Shown: positions 11,023 to 21,328, counted from the stretch's first letter. The stretch is DNA of 47,257 nucleotides from Chara braunii (GCA_003427395.1 BFEA01000136.1:2385495-2432751); one strand, 5' to 3'. The notes: generated from the letters alone by a model not told the origin. Program-made: numbers and translations.

Positions 11023-13356
11023 TGTGATGAACCGATTTCTGTTCCGCGCGACTTTCCGCGCGGTAGCAACGAGGGGTCCTAAGTGGGGAAGGATGGGCCA
11101 ATTACGGGAGATCGGGATTGAAGGGAAATTGCATCAGTGTCCTCGCTTCTTCGACTTTTTGCGTCGTCTCTTCTCGGATGGTAGGGTTCAGGGTCGGGCA
11201 AGTCCCGAGGACGATTGATGGGTGATGCGCCACCACGAGCACGCGAATAAATTCTGGTTGTCGTCATTCCTTTTCGTTTCCTGTTGTTGGATTTTAGGCG
11301 AGGAGACCACACGGGAGTTCTGCTTCGTTCTTTTTTAATTTTATTTTTGAATCTTGTAGAGTCCCGATGACTCTCGAAATTTCAAACTTCCTTTTCGAAA
11401 ATTGTGCTTTTCGTTTTTCTGCGTTAAATAGGAATTTAGGAATTTTGCAATTAGGATTTTCTTTTGCTGCGCAGCGCTTTTTGCTTACGCGCTTCTTTGT
11501 GCGGCTGCAACTGAACTCTAATTAGTCGGCGCCCTTAATCGTGTGTGTAACTGTAATTTTGGGCGGGCGCCATTGTAACTGTATCTTTCTTCTTGAACTT
11601 CGTCTTTCCCGCTCTCTCTTTCTCTTGCTGTGTCTAGCCAGCCCACAGACTGCATGCTCGGATCGATGAGTGGAGAGAGGCTACGTCCCCCACGCCGCGA
11701 TCTGGCCATGCAGAACGCAGGCGCTCTCTCTCCTAATCTCCTCTCTAAGTCCTTGCAATTACGTGTTCCTCGCGCATGCATGCACATTATAAATTTCGGC
11801 TGCGCGATTAGATAGCTTTCTTAACCAGCTGTTGGAAGCTCGGGGTAGCGCGATCAGTGAGTGTCGGCTCACGAGCGAGGTAAGAGGTGAGTTGAAGTGG
11901 GAGTCGGGCGACCCGACGAGCTGGTGCCGAACGTGCGGGGTTGACGTGGGCCACGACAGACTGTGAACGCGGGCGAACCTGACGGGTACGTGAGGACTAA
12001 GCGGGGTGATAACTTCGTGGGTTGGATCGCGACAAAGGACTGCCCGCATCGGAGAGAGAGAGAGGAAGAGGGAGCTAAGGTTGATGGACGTGGATTTGCA
12101 GTTTCCACACTCGTTTTTGCGATTGATCTCGATTTCATTTGTTGCGTGTTTTAATGAATGGATGAATGAAGGCCATATCTGTTGCGCGTCGTTTTGCCTG
12201 ATCCTTGCCTTTGCTTGTCATTTTGATACACTCATGAGCATAGTAGGAATTTTTGCGAGGTCATCAATACTGCTTCCATTGCTGTTTTGAGCTACTGCTG
12301 TTGTTGTACCTTGCATGCTTAGGAACGATTGCGTACGGGATCCCGGAGTGATTAGACGACTGGGTAGTTATTTGTCGATAAATAAGCAAATACCTCGCGG
12401 GAATGCATGTAAGCGCGATCTGATGTGCACAACCTACACATATCCACGCGCGCTGATTCGCAACCACCGACGGACTTGATACCTTTGATATCGGGTAGGC
12501 GGGGAAAATTATTTCCCCACGCACCTAAACGGAATGGAGTTCCAATATCACATCGGAAAATCCCCCTTGCCGGTTAGACGGGTGCGGAAGATTCCCATCA
12601 CACCACGATGACAAGATGACGTACTCAAGGGACTCAGATTTGTCGTGGGATCCGGAGTATTTCGACCCTTGGGAGAGAGAGTGTCTCAGACAGAGACGCC
12701 TGGAATCCCCCTGCCTAACCGAGAATCGGTTGTGCCCCAGGGAGTTTCACTGTGCCACCACCAGTGATCCGAGGTGCCCCAATTTTCCCACTTTGGACAA
12801 CACCCATTACTTTATCCCCCGGCTTCGTTGTTATCGCTACCAACTTCCCTCCCTTCCGTCTCCTCCTCCCGTGTCACCAACTCACGGTGGTACCGTGGAA
12901 TTCCATCGCTCCGTACTAGCCCCACACGCCTTGCGGAAATTGTCGGTGACGCGGTAACCGACGAGACCCCGAAACGAGAGGGCCTGATCAAAACGCGCGA
13001 CGACAGACGCCATGTGCCTGCACCCAAAGGACCGGCTCATCGGAATCGCAACCATCCCGGACGGGCCGCTCCTCGAACCACCGCCACCAAAACAGGCGGA
13101 TCGGACGGCCTTGAAAGTACCGCGCATGTCATCTGCCCTATGCTGCACGATATAGAACGCCAACAGACCGGAAGTAACTCGCCCTAAGCCCTATTGCATC
13201 TATGCCCCTGAAACCGTGCCACAAGAGATCTCTGTTCTGACCTGGGACTCCACCCCCACTTTCCCAAAAATCATTGGCACACCCCTTTTCCCACTTTCAG
13301 GCCAACATCCCACTCCGATCAGGAACTCGCGCTGGGCTTGAGGTTAGGGCGTCACA
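11023..13356 (+). repeat. 3' long terminal repeat
   Basis: It starts TGTGATG and ends CGTCACA, a short imperfect inverted terminal repeat with TG...CA ends as expected for LTRs. It aligns with 176-2600, differing by scattered substitutions, small indels and the 104-bp absence at 12104. The right end is confirmed by the empty-site comparison with the unit at 13690. Confidence 0.9.
11788..11793 (+). promoter_or_regulatory. Putative LTR TATA box (3' LTR)
   Basis: TATAAA lies after the same CATGCATG motif as in the 5' LTR. The box is preserved between copies although nearby bases differ. Confidence 0.45.
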
Positions 13357-13467
13357 GGCGGCATGACGAGAGGCTTAGATGGGGACCACACAAGTCGGCG
13401 GTGGTCGTCCGCGAAGATGGTCATACGGACTCTCGGCCCGAACGAATGACCACTCAGCGAGGACCGA

Positions 13468-13525
<58 letters not shown>

Positions 13526-13659
13526 NNNNNNNNNNNNNNNNNNNNNNNNNNNNNNNNNNNNNNNNNNNNNNNNNNNNNNNNNNNNNNNNNNNNNNNNNNN
13601 NNNNNNNNNNNNNNNNNNNNNNNNNNNNNNNNNNNNNNNNNNNNNNNNNNNNNNNNNNN

Positions 13660-13698
<39 letters not shown>

Positions 13699-13829
13699 GA
13701 GAGCTGCAATGGTTGCCGGACGAGAGGGTTAGACGGGGACCACACAAGTCGGAGGTGGTCGCCCGCGAAGATGGTCGTACAGACTCTCGGCCCGAACGAA
13801 TGACCACTCAGCGAGGACCGACCGACCTG
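13357..13829. repeat. Flanking tandem-repeat units with (GA)n and assembly gap
   Basis: Two copies of a unit of about 115-135 bp are present at 13357-13471 and about 13695-13829. They share GGGGACCACACAAGTCGG and the end segment up to GCGAGGACCGACC. They are separated by (GA)n containing 134 N (13526-13659). The first copy is the right half of the unit split by the LTR element; its left half is 151-175. The second is uninterrupted. The N run is an estimated gap inside the GA array, so the array length is unknown. Confidence 0.88.
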
Positions 13830-14019
13830 TGACGCCGTGAGTCTCCCGGACAGGACCCGGTAGTGTTTCCACTACGAGGCCACCGTCGCGGAACGAACAC
13901 AAGTCCAACGCTCTCCGGAAACCGCCGCGAAAAAAAAAGCAAAAAGATAAAAAAACTCATTTTTTATCCCGTGTTGGGAATCGTTGCCAACCCTGTTGGG
14001 ATCCTCGATTTGTTCAGGG
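13830..14019. other. Spacer without recognised feature
   Basis: It begins TGTGACGCC, resembling a gypsy LTR start, and has an A-rich stretch at 13930-13960. I see no gene. Confidence 0.5.
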
Positions 14020-14022
14020 TTA

Positions 14023-14930
14023 GGGTCTCGTTAGACCTTCCTAAAAGAATCCTAAAAGATTTAGGACGAGTCCTAAAGGTTTTTTAGGATTTCGCGCGGC
14101 GTCGTTACATGCAGTCCTAAAAATCGTCTTCTTGGAATCGTCCGAAAAGGTTTCCCGCGGCCTGTTTTCATATATGTATACGCAGCCGCGTCGCCGATGT
14201 CCGTCCAGTCCTGGCTGGTGTCCGTGGTCCACACTGTGGTGGCCCTTGGGCGGGTGCCGACGGGTTGGTGAAGCGCACGTTTGTCGAGATCTTCGAAATT
14301 TCAAATTCGAATTTTGGCGGACGCAGGCTGGCGGGCTGGAGGACGACCAGGCGACGTACAAGAGACGGCGGTGGCGACCCCTTCGCCGTGGGTAACCAGC
14401 TTTGCTGTACGCGGGAGTTGTGAGTTGCGCGGTGCATCTTCCTGCTCGGCGCATCTTCACCTATGGACGTGCCGTCGCCTTGCTGTGGACGTCTGGGGAC
14501 TCCTCTGTTGCCTGCACCCGAGCCAACGGTCCGCAACGGCCGCCCGCCTCGCCCGCCTGACCACGCTTCGCCCTGCGCGCTCCACCCCACCGACCAACGA
14601 CTACCGGTGGGGGCCGTTGACGTCGTCGACCGGCATAAAACCTCCGATGTCCGCCCACCGACTCGACGGACCTCTCCTGGACCAGCGCCTCCGTGTTGAT
14701 GGTGCCATTCTCGCGACGCGACGACTCCGTGAAACGCGGGAATCCTAAATTTTTCAGTAGGTCCGGGGCTACTGGAAAATTTTGGAAGATTTGGTTGGGG
14801 AATCCTAAATCTTTTAGGACGAGTCCTAACGCCGTTTTCACATTTTGGATTCCTGCGTCCGATTTAGGATTGCGTGCAACCAAGACGCAATGCTAAAAAT
14901 AGGAACTTTTAGGAGTGTTTAACGAGACCC
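14023..14930. mobile_element. Non-autonomous PIF/Harbinger element (908 bp)
   Basis: The terminal inverted repeats start GGGTCTCGTTAGAC on the left and its near complement on the right (GTTTAACGAGACCC). They are flanked by TTA at 14020-14022 and 14931-14933, the 3-bp target duplication typical of PIF/Harbinger. About 300 bp on the left and 400 bp on the right align with the ends of the 15954-24583 element, including the palindrome TTTAGGACGAGTCCTAAA at 14060-14077. It contains no transposase and is evidently an internal-deletion derivative of the same family. ORFs inside overlap on both strands and have no support. Confidence 0.92.
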
Positions 14931-14933
14931 TTA

Positions 14934-15399
14934 GACCAAACTGACCAATTCATCCTAATTTCCCAACACTAGCGGAGGTACTAGTGGTTTAAAGATGGGA
15001 GTACCTGCCACACCTAGTCCGAGCCTCGACTTGGATCTATACCCGGAATGTTTCAACATTGCACAGTACCCAACTTTGTGCAGGGCCAAACCACGGAATT
15101 ATGCTCATGCCCAGAAACCAGCGAAAATTGTGGGTGTACCCATACCCACCGGCTGGCCTCGGATGGTGCAGAATGAAATTATTCTCGTGTCCACCTAGTG
15201 GACTGTTGTCGCCCAACGGCTGCTGGGTATAAGCGTAATTTTTGGCCACCCGTTCGTTGGGTATATGAGTAATCTGGCCAGTCCACCTCAGTGCCGGGTA
15301 TGCCCATAATTTTGCCTGGGTATGCCCATATTTGTGCATCCCTGTAGTTGGTTATAAGCCCAATTTTGTTTGACCAACCGGGGTCGTCCTTGGTCATGA
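14934..15399. other. Gene-free stretch with dispersed GGGTATGCCCAT-type motifs
   Basis: No coding support. The motif GGGTATGCCCAT and variants (GGTATGCC, GGGTATATG) recur irregularly and lead into the tandem repeat that follows. Confidence 0.5.
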
Positions 15400-15655
15400 G
15401 CATGCAAATAATTTCCACCAGCTGTTTTCCGGGTATCTATACAAGTTGGCCCAGGACTGGCTATACCGGGTATGCCCATCTTTAAGTGGGGTACCGATGC
15501 AATTTTCCCTTTTTGGTCGACCTCGTGGGCATGCAAATAATTTCCACCAGCTGTTTTCCGGGTATAGATACAAGTTGGCGCCGGGATTCGGTATAGCGGG
15601 TATTCCCATCTTTAAGTGGGGTACCAATGTAATTTTCCCTTTTTCTTTCTTTTTT
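15400..15655. repeat. Two-copy tandem repeat, unit about 126 bp
   Basis: Copy 1 (about 15402-15527) and copy 2 (about 15530-15645) share CATGCAAATAATTTCCACC, the CTGTTTTCCGGGTAT segment, TTTAAGTGGGGTACC and AATTTTCCCTTTTT. Copy 2 has several substitutions. Confidence 0.85.
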
Positions 15656-15665
15656 TCCCCCTCCC

Positions 15666-15826
15666 GGGGCCAAGTCCCACTAGCAGCGTTGAGCTACCTC
15701 AACGCCTGAATCTGGACTTTGTGGAGACGTGCAGTTCAGGAAACTCAACACCATTTCTGCACATATTTGCAAAAGCGTCCAGATTCAGCCGTTGAGGTAG
15801 CTCAACGCTGCTAGTGGGACTTGCCC
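15666..15826. mobile_element. Foldback MITE, about 160 bp
   Basis: Long, nearly perfect inverted repeats of about 48 bases: the left arm begins GGGGCCAAGTCCCAC and the right arm ends GTGGGACTTGCCCC. They enclose a short AT-rich centre. The inner arm contains CTGAATCTGGAC. No coding capacity. No clear target duplication, so the family is undetermined. Confidence 0.8.
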
Positions 15827-15858
15827 CCCGCCCTTTGGAGGCCTTGTCCCGAGTCTCC

Positions 15859-15859
<1 letters not shown>

Positions 15860-15897
<38 letters not shown>
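15860..15897. repeat. Poly(T) tract, 38 bases
   Basis: An uninterrupted T run, possibly the reverse-strand poly(A) tail of an old retroposition, though no body is recognisable beside it. Confidence 0.9.
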
Positions 15898-15899
<2 letters not shown>

Positions 15900-15990
15900 G
15901 GCAATAGGCGAGGCTCAATGGCGTTTCTTTCTTTTTTTCTTTTTTCAAAGTAAGGGTCTCGTTAGACACTCCTAAAAGAATCCTAAAATT

Positions 15991-16079
15991 TTTAGGACGA
16001 GTCCTAAAGGTTTTTTAGGATTTCGTGCGGTGTCGTTACACGCAGTCCTAAAAATCATCTTTTAGGACTCGTCCTAAAA
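15991..16079. promoter_or_regulatory. Subterminal palindromic motifs of the Harbinger element
   Basis: TTTAGGACGAGTCCTAAA at 15991-16008 and a TTTTAGGAC/GTCCTAAAA palindrome at 16060-16079, with related sites at 24467-24482 and in the 908-bp element at 14060 and near 14812. Conservation across arms and elements suggests binding sites for the Myb-like protein or transposase. Confidence 0.55.
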
Positions 16080-16537
16080 GATTTCCTGCGGCCCGTTTTC
16101 ATACGCGTATATGCAGCCGCGCCGCCGATGTTCGTCCATTCCTCGGCGGTGTCAGTGGTACAGAATGCGGTGGCCCTTGGGCGGGAGTCGACGGATCGGT
16201 GAAAAGCACGGTTCCCGAGAACTTCAAAAGTTTGAATTCGAATTCTCGCGGACGCGTGCGCCGTGAAAAAGACGGCGCCTCCATGCCGACGCGTGTGACT
16301 TGAAAAATATGGCGCCTCCATGCCGTTCGCCGCGCGGAATCCATCTTTCGAGTTTATGCAACTTGCGAGGAGCGTGCGCATGATCGTGTGAGCCGCACGT
16401 TCGCCTCCGGCGTGCGTACCGTCCTTTGGAAGCGTGGAGCACCGGACGCGTGTCTGTCTCGTGTGCCATTGCACAGCAGCGTTGCCATCGTGGACTCCGG
16501 CGTTGTTTCTCTACGACGGCAGGGTTCCGCGGTGGGC

Positions 16538-18165
16538 ATGTCTGAGGCGGCTGTCGAAGGCGTGACGTGGCAAACCGTGCGAGGATTGGCAGAAATGGAC
16601 AGTCAACGCGACGAAGAGATCGACGCCGTGGCGATGGCGGTTACTGCCATCGTCGTGAACACGATGGGCGACAAGGAGTCCTCGTCGCAGGACATGCTGA
16701 CGCGGCTCCGACAACGTAGACCGATGTTGCAGAGCGTTGCAGAGGCGCCGAATTGCGCGGGGACGTGTGAGGCAGTCGTCTAGTTGTGTGCCACGGTGAC
16801 ATCTGGCGTTTTCCCGCAGCAGACTTCGCGATGGTGGATCAAACGACGGACTGGCGGGACATGGGAGGACCACCGGCTTCGTGACAACGCGACGGACGAG
16901 TACTTCCGGCAGAAGCTGCGCATGTCCACGTCCATGTTCAACCACATCGTAGCCGCGTGCGCCGCGTACATGGAGAAGAAGGTGACGCACTATCGAATGC
17001 CATTGCCTGTGGAGCAGCTGATTGCTTTCGCGTTATACAGGTGGGCGTCCGGAGAGACGTATGAGAGCGGCACGTCAGCATTTGGCATCCGCAGGGAAAC
17101 TGGACTGCAGGCCGTCCGCGACGTCACTTCGGCGCTGCTGCAGGCGTACCCCGACGCGATAAAGTGGCCAATGGGCAGGAGACGTGCGCAGATTCTGCGC
17201 GCTTTCTGTGAGAAGGGTTTCCCAAACTGCTTCGGCGCTATCGACTGTACACACATCTACATTGACAAGCCCGCCGGCGCACCTTCCGAGAACTACTACG
17301 ACTGCAAACATAAGTTCTCCGTGTAGGCGCAGGTGGTTGTGGATTTTGATTTGCGGATCCTCGACGTCCACGTCGGATACCCTGGAAGTGTGCAGGACTT
17401 CCGTGTCCTGCACAATTCCCAGTTGTTTAGGCGTGCAGAAAGTGGCGAGCTGTTCGACGCAACTCCGGAGAATCTGCCGCATGGTGTCGTCACACGAGGC
17501 TACCTGCTGGGGGACAACGGTTATCCAGTTGCGTATCCGTGGATTGTGTCGTCGTACGGAGGAATCGACCAAGGTGCTGACAAGGAGCGCTTCGACAAGC
17601 GGCAAAAGGTGGCACGGGGGTGTGTGGAGAGGGCATTCGGCCGACTCAAGTGCATGTGCTTGCGCACCCATAAGACGAACCTAGAGACCTTGCCACAACA
17701 ATTCGTGGTTGTCTGCACTCTCCACAATATCCTCCTGGATGCGAGGATCGACTTCGACGAGAACCTTCTGTGGGAGGTGGATGCGAACGGCGTTCGGCGT
17801 AGAGTGGACTTGGGCATTGTGGGGACGAGGAGCGCTTCGACACGTGGCAAAAGGTGGCACGGGGGTGTGTGGAGAGGGCATTCGGCTGACTCAAGTGCAT
17901 GTGGCGTCTGTTCTTGCACACCCATAAGACGAACCTAGAGACCTTGCCACAACAATTCGTGGTTGTCTGCACTCTCCACAATATCCTCCTGGACGCGAGG
18001 ATCGACTTCGAAGAGAACCTTCTGTGAGCGGTGGATGCGAATGGCGTTCGGTGTAGAGTGGACTTGGGCATTGTGGGGAACGGCGCACGCGGGCGGGGAC
18101 GGTGCACGAACGTGGAAGGTGAATTGTTTAGGGATGCACTGCGAGACCGCCTAGCTTTGATGTAG
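16538..18165 (+). pseudogene. Harbinger DDE transposase (HARBI1-like), disrupted
   Basis: It cuts and joins the element ends. From ATG 16538 one frame runs through an N-terminal helical region, then the nuclease domain. The triad is Asp 17243 (GAIDCTHI), Asp 17513 (YLLGDNGYP) and Glu 17627 (CVERAFGRLK); QFVVVCTLHNILLD follows. Two in-frame TAGs interrupt, at 16781-16783 and 17324-17326. The second replaces a Gln in the conserved FSV(Q)AQVVVDFD block, a CAG-to-TAG change. A 245-bp direct duplication then repeats the Glu-containing segment. The original C-terminus (GELFRDALRDRLALM, stop at 18163) lies beyond the duplication. A CCCGCAG acceptor-like site at 16819 has no in-phase donor, so I prefer true stops over an intron. 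Confidence 0.9.
17582..18085 (+). repeat. 245-bp tandem duplication inside the transposase gene
   Basis: The segment beginning GGAGCGCTTCGACA at 17584 recurs at 17829. It includes the catalytic-Glu region and CACTCTCCACAATATCC. The second copy has substitutions, a stop within the Glu motif region and a small insertion. 245 is not a multiple of three, so the duplication also shifts the frame. Confidence 0.9.
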
Positions 18166-19020
18166 GACCGTGCGGTAGGGAGGTGGTGCACACGGGGTGG
18201 TTCGATCGGTAGGCGGCTGGAGTTATTACGTGGTCCGTGTCCATGGTCGTCGTGCGAGTGGTTGGTTGGTCGATGGAACGGCGACATTATTGTCGTCGAC
18301 GATTTCAGATTATCGTTTTCATGTTGTTGATAGCTACCTGGTTCGCACAGTTGTGCAAAGTTTAAAGATTGGAATAACCTTTTTTTTGTCAGTGTGTGTC
18401 CTCGTCATTAGGAGTTTTTGTCTTGTTATATATGTTTCCTGTCTTCAAATCGTTTGTGATGAACGGTGTCGTGCGATGGGAAACATGGTTGTTGCTGTTT
18501 TTTTTTTTTTTTTTAATATATATATATATATTTTTTGGAAATGTTGATTATCTTTATCTTTTTACGGTGCATATCTTCATTTCAGTTTCCATGACCGGTT
18601 TCGTGTGCTGTTGTGGTGGGATGACATGTACAACAAGCTTCTATACAATCCCATCATGCATTCTCTCAATCCGTGATCATCGCATGTCTATTGCATGTCG
18701 TGAAGCCAATACGAAGAACAAGAACAAGTGAAACGCAGACAAGGACACTGCATGACACGCACGACATCTGTGTCCCATAAAATACATGACCACATTCATG
18801 ACACCGACATATGACAGAGTCGTGAGAGTTGTCACACGCATCGGAAAAAGGCAAACAACAATCAACCGCCACGCGCTTCAAATCGTCCAATACAACGAGT
18901 AGCACCATGCATTGATAAAACAACCACGTGCGCTGAACGCATAAATAAAAATAAAACAAAAACAAAAAAACAAAGGTGCAAACCATTCATCCCGTGCTGG
19001 GGCTACTGGCCGCACACTAA
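18166..19020. other. Intergenic part of the Harbinger element
   Basis: AT-richer than its neighbours, with a poly(T)/TA stretch at 18500-18535. No supported gene; short ORFs here are unremarkable. Confidence 0.5.
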
Positions 19021-19024
19021 ACAC

Positions 19025-19240
19025 CTACGCCTGCGTCGAAGATTCAGCCGAATCCCTCTGGCCAACACGCTAACCACCGAAACTACAATGACACAATCGA
19101 ACTTAATCAACCCGTGCTTATGCCACGGGCGCCACAGTAAACCTGTGCACAATGACGACGGAGGACTCAAGCGAATCCTGGCGGTCCACACGCTAATCAG
19201 CTGCGCCACGCACGACACTCCAATCACACAACAGCCCGTC
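19025..19240 (-). repeat. Two diverged units with a conserved hairpin and tRNA-like D-arm motif
   Basis: On the minus strand two units read TTAGCGTGT(G/T)G(G)CC, then a hairpin: 19162-19179 (AGGATTC / GAGTCCT around a 4-base loop) and 19041-19054 (GATTC / GAATC). One unit starts GGCGCAGCTGATTAGCG, like a tRNA D-arm/A box. The A-to-B-box distance is too short for a functional tRNA gene. Stem bases differ between units yet keep pairing. Confidence 0.5.
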
Positions 19241-19450
19241 ACGTCTCGCCACGCGTACATGCGCCTTCGTTCTTAGAAGCGTTGTCTCCCCGCTCACCCC
19301 CCGCATACAAGCCTGCCTTATGCGTCGTCTTTTCCTTCGCCTTTGATGTCATCATCGGCGGGGTCCGAACCCAACCAATCCAGCCTCTTCGTATCCCCCG
19401 GCCCCTTGATGGTCGCGTCGTGCGCAAATCCAATGCCGCATGGTGCCCAA

Positions 19451-21058
19451 TCAGGGATGTAGTCGGGGTACACTCCTAGCGTGACTTTCGCCTTCCCAAG
19501 CCTCTCCGTGACGACGTTCGGCGCGGGCGACGGATCGTCCATGATCGAAGGACCGATGCATGGAGGCGATTAGTGTCGGCTTGGCGACGAGATCCGCGAA
19601 GTAAAACGCTTTGTAGTGACTGCGTGGATCGTCTCCCGCCATGCGCATAATCCACATGGACGCCGCCAGCAACAGCCTGAAGCAGTCAGCCACCCGACAT
19701 AGACGCTCATAGGAGATGAAATCGCTGTCGATGTGAGCGCCCATTTGCACCGCCGCGCGGAACAAATGCGCGATGCTGATGACGGTGGACTCCTGGTACG
19801 CAGCCATGTCGTCGTCCTCAGGTCTGTCCTCGATATTCGCGCCGGCGTACCACAGTGGAAGGTCCATGTTAAGATCTATCGTGTGGGCGCAGATCGGCGC
19901 GCTGACGACGTTGCGCCACTCCTCGCCGTACCACATTGCACGCGCAATGTCCGTCACTACGGACTCCAACGAGTACTGGAACGCAAGGTTGTACCCCCTT
20001 GGGCGGTTCCCGGACTTGAAAACCCAGCCGTGCAAGATGCGCAGAGCTATATTCTCCACCGCCGCCGCACGGGAGATCGCCTGCTGGAGCTGTGATTGGT
20101 CTGCGATCCTTGCCACCCTCGTGCTGGATTTGGGGACGACAACGCTCCGCGGAAGTTGAGGTGGCGGAAGCCCGCTGGCGATGGCGACGTAGTGCTCTTT
20201 TGTTTCGTGGACGATGTTGTAAAGTCTGCGCCCTTCACCCGTTGTCCAGAAAGATTTGTTGTCCACCCAAAGAAGCGCACGATCGATAAGTTCGTTTGTC
20301 ATTGCTCCCCTGCGTGCCCGGCTTGAAGCGGCCTTGCCGCCATCGCGTTGGTTCATGTCATATCCACGACCCTCCTCTCTCACCGTCGCCGGAACTGCAG
20401 CCTCCTCTCTCGCCGCCGGAACGGGAGGGACAACACCTGCAACAGCCACACCCGCGCCGCCTGCCGCCTCCCCTCCTGTTGCACGCGCGTCTGCCACGAC
20501 TCCCCCCCCCCCACCTCGTTGGCGAGACGCACCGTCACCACCGTCGTTGCGCTGACGCGGCTGAGACGGCGTGCAGGGCAGTGCACCTGTGATCGACCTT
20601 TCATCGTCCGCAGCGCGAGCTGTCGACGCCGCCACTGTGGTCGCTTGTGTCGCACTGCGCAGGCCACGTCTCTCCAAAGGCTCGTCATCTTCGCCGCCAA
20701 GGTCCACCACAGCACCCTTCTCTTTCCACGTTTCGCGGACACGCTGTTGCTGCGCCTCCGGCGGAGGGGTTGACATCCTCTTCGAAGCGCTCTGATCCAG
20801 AGTACACTGCCTTGCACTCTCCCGTCCTGCAGACGCCGTCGCCCCGCCTTGGTCGTCCTCCGTCATGAAATCATTGTCGTTGCCCTCTTCCGCCGGCTGC
20901 GACCAACCTCGCGCACCACGACGCGGCACGCTCGCTGACGCATCATCCAAACGCAGCCTCTTCGCCTTCGGGACATGCCGACGACCTTTCCCCTGGGCTT
21001 GGGTTTCGTCAAGCGCGACGTCGCGCTTCTTGCCACGGGCGTTCAATCGCGCAGACAT
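19451..21058 (-). CDS. Third ORF of the Harbinger element, function unknown (535 aa)
   Basis: The longest intact ORF of the transposon. I start at ATG 21058 (MSARLNARGKK); a longer frame upstream lacks ATG. The first half is low-complexity: a basic, nuclear-localisation-like start (KKRDVAL, KGRRHVPKAKRLRL), then acidic, Gly/Ala-rich and Arg-rich segments. The second half, from about residue 255, is compact and looks folded: ALLWVDNKSFWTTGEGR, LYNIVHETKEHYVAIA, then many Trp/Tyr/His residues and helices (WYGEEWRNVV, SIAHLFRAAVQM, LLLAASMWIMRM). I know no family name. It is transcribed divergently from the transposase and in the same direction as the Myb-like gene. Its integrity contrasts with the two broken canonical genes. 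Confidence 0.7.
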   Translation of the reverse strand: MSARLNARGKKRDVALDETQAQGKGRRHVPKAKRLRLDDASASVPRRGARGWSQPAEEGNDNDFMTEDDQGGATASAGRESARQCTLDQSASKRMSTPPPEAQQQRVRETWKEKGAVVDLGGEDDEPLERRGLRSATQATTVAASTARAADDERSITGALPCTPSQPRQRNDGGDGASRQRGGGGGVVADARATGGEAAGGAGVAVAGVVPPVPAAREEAAVPATVREEGRGYDMNQRDGGKAASSRARRGAMTNELIDRALLWVDNKSFWTTGEGRRLYNIVHETKEHYVAIASGLPPPQLPRSVVVPKSSTRVARIADQSQLQQAISRAAAVENIALRILHGWVFKSGNRPRGYNLAFQYSLESVVTDIARAMWYGEEWRNVVSAPICAHTIDLNMDLPLWYAGANIEDRPEDDDMAAYQESTVISIAHLFRAAVQMGAHIDSDFISYERLCRVADCFRLLLAASMWIMRMAGDDPRSHYKAFYFADLVAKPTLIASMHRSFDHGRSVARAERRHGEAWEGESHARSVPRLHP

Positions 21059-21328
21059 GATTGCTGGGGAACCCCACAAGCGATCTCCGTGTAGCGCTCG
21101 GCTGACGTGTGCTGTTTCGTTGAAAAAGATGTCATCCGTCTCTTGCCAGCCTGACCAGACAGGCTATCCCGACGACACTGAAGATGTGTCCTCCGCTGCA
21201 GGATGACGATGACGCCCAAGCGCACCACGAAAGGATGATGTTCCCGGCGACACCTGTCCTTCGTGATGGCGGGAGTGCTCCGCGGCGAGAAGCCAGACTG
21301 CCAGAAGAGCGGAAGCGATGACGGCAAT

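Larger units (their letters stand above)
176..13356 (+). mobile_element. Ty3/gypsy LTR retrotransposon, full length but degenerate
   Basis: The two LTRs (176-2600 and 11023-13356) enclose gag, zinc knuckle, protease, RT, RNase H and integrase in the gypsy order (integrase last). A tRNA-Met-type primer site follows the 5' LTR. The flanks carry a short direct repeat, GGCG, at 172-175 and 13357-13360. Removing the element and one GGCG joins the flanks into a sequence that aligns without gaps to the uninterrupted unit after 13690, which fixes the ends. All coding regions carry stops or frameshifts, so this copy is inactive. Unusual features are the very long LTRs, a PHD-like finger inside pol and an additional ORF between integrase and 3' LTR. 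Confidence 0.93.

Noticed and set aside
13338-13832. Arg-Glu or Ser-Leu repeat ORFs spanning the N gap
   Set aside because: Products of (GA)n and unknown bases.
13969-14980. GTGTTGGGAA near 13970 and TTCCCAACAC near 14968 as ends of a hAT element containing the Harbinger MITE
   Set aside because: The inverted match is only about 10 bases and the 8-bp flanks do not match, so it is not defensible without other copies.
16765-16819. Short intron removing the first TAG of the transposase
   Set aside because: The acceptor at 16818-16819 is good, but no GT donor nearby keeps the frame, and the intron would be only about 45-55 bases.
16388-17938. TAG as a reassigned Gln codon (as in some ulvophyte algae) to explain the open transposase frame
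   Set aside because: TGA, TAA and TAG all interrupt element genes together with frameshifts and a duplication, so ordinary decay explains it. The intact genes give no evidence of reassignment.
19025-19240. Functional tRNA genes on the minus strand
   Set aside because: The A-box-like and B-box-like parts are too close and no anticodon arm or acceptor stem pairs.
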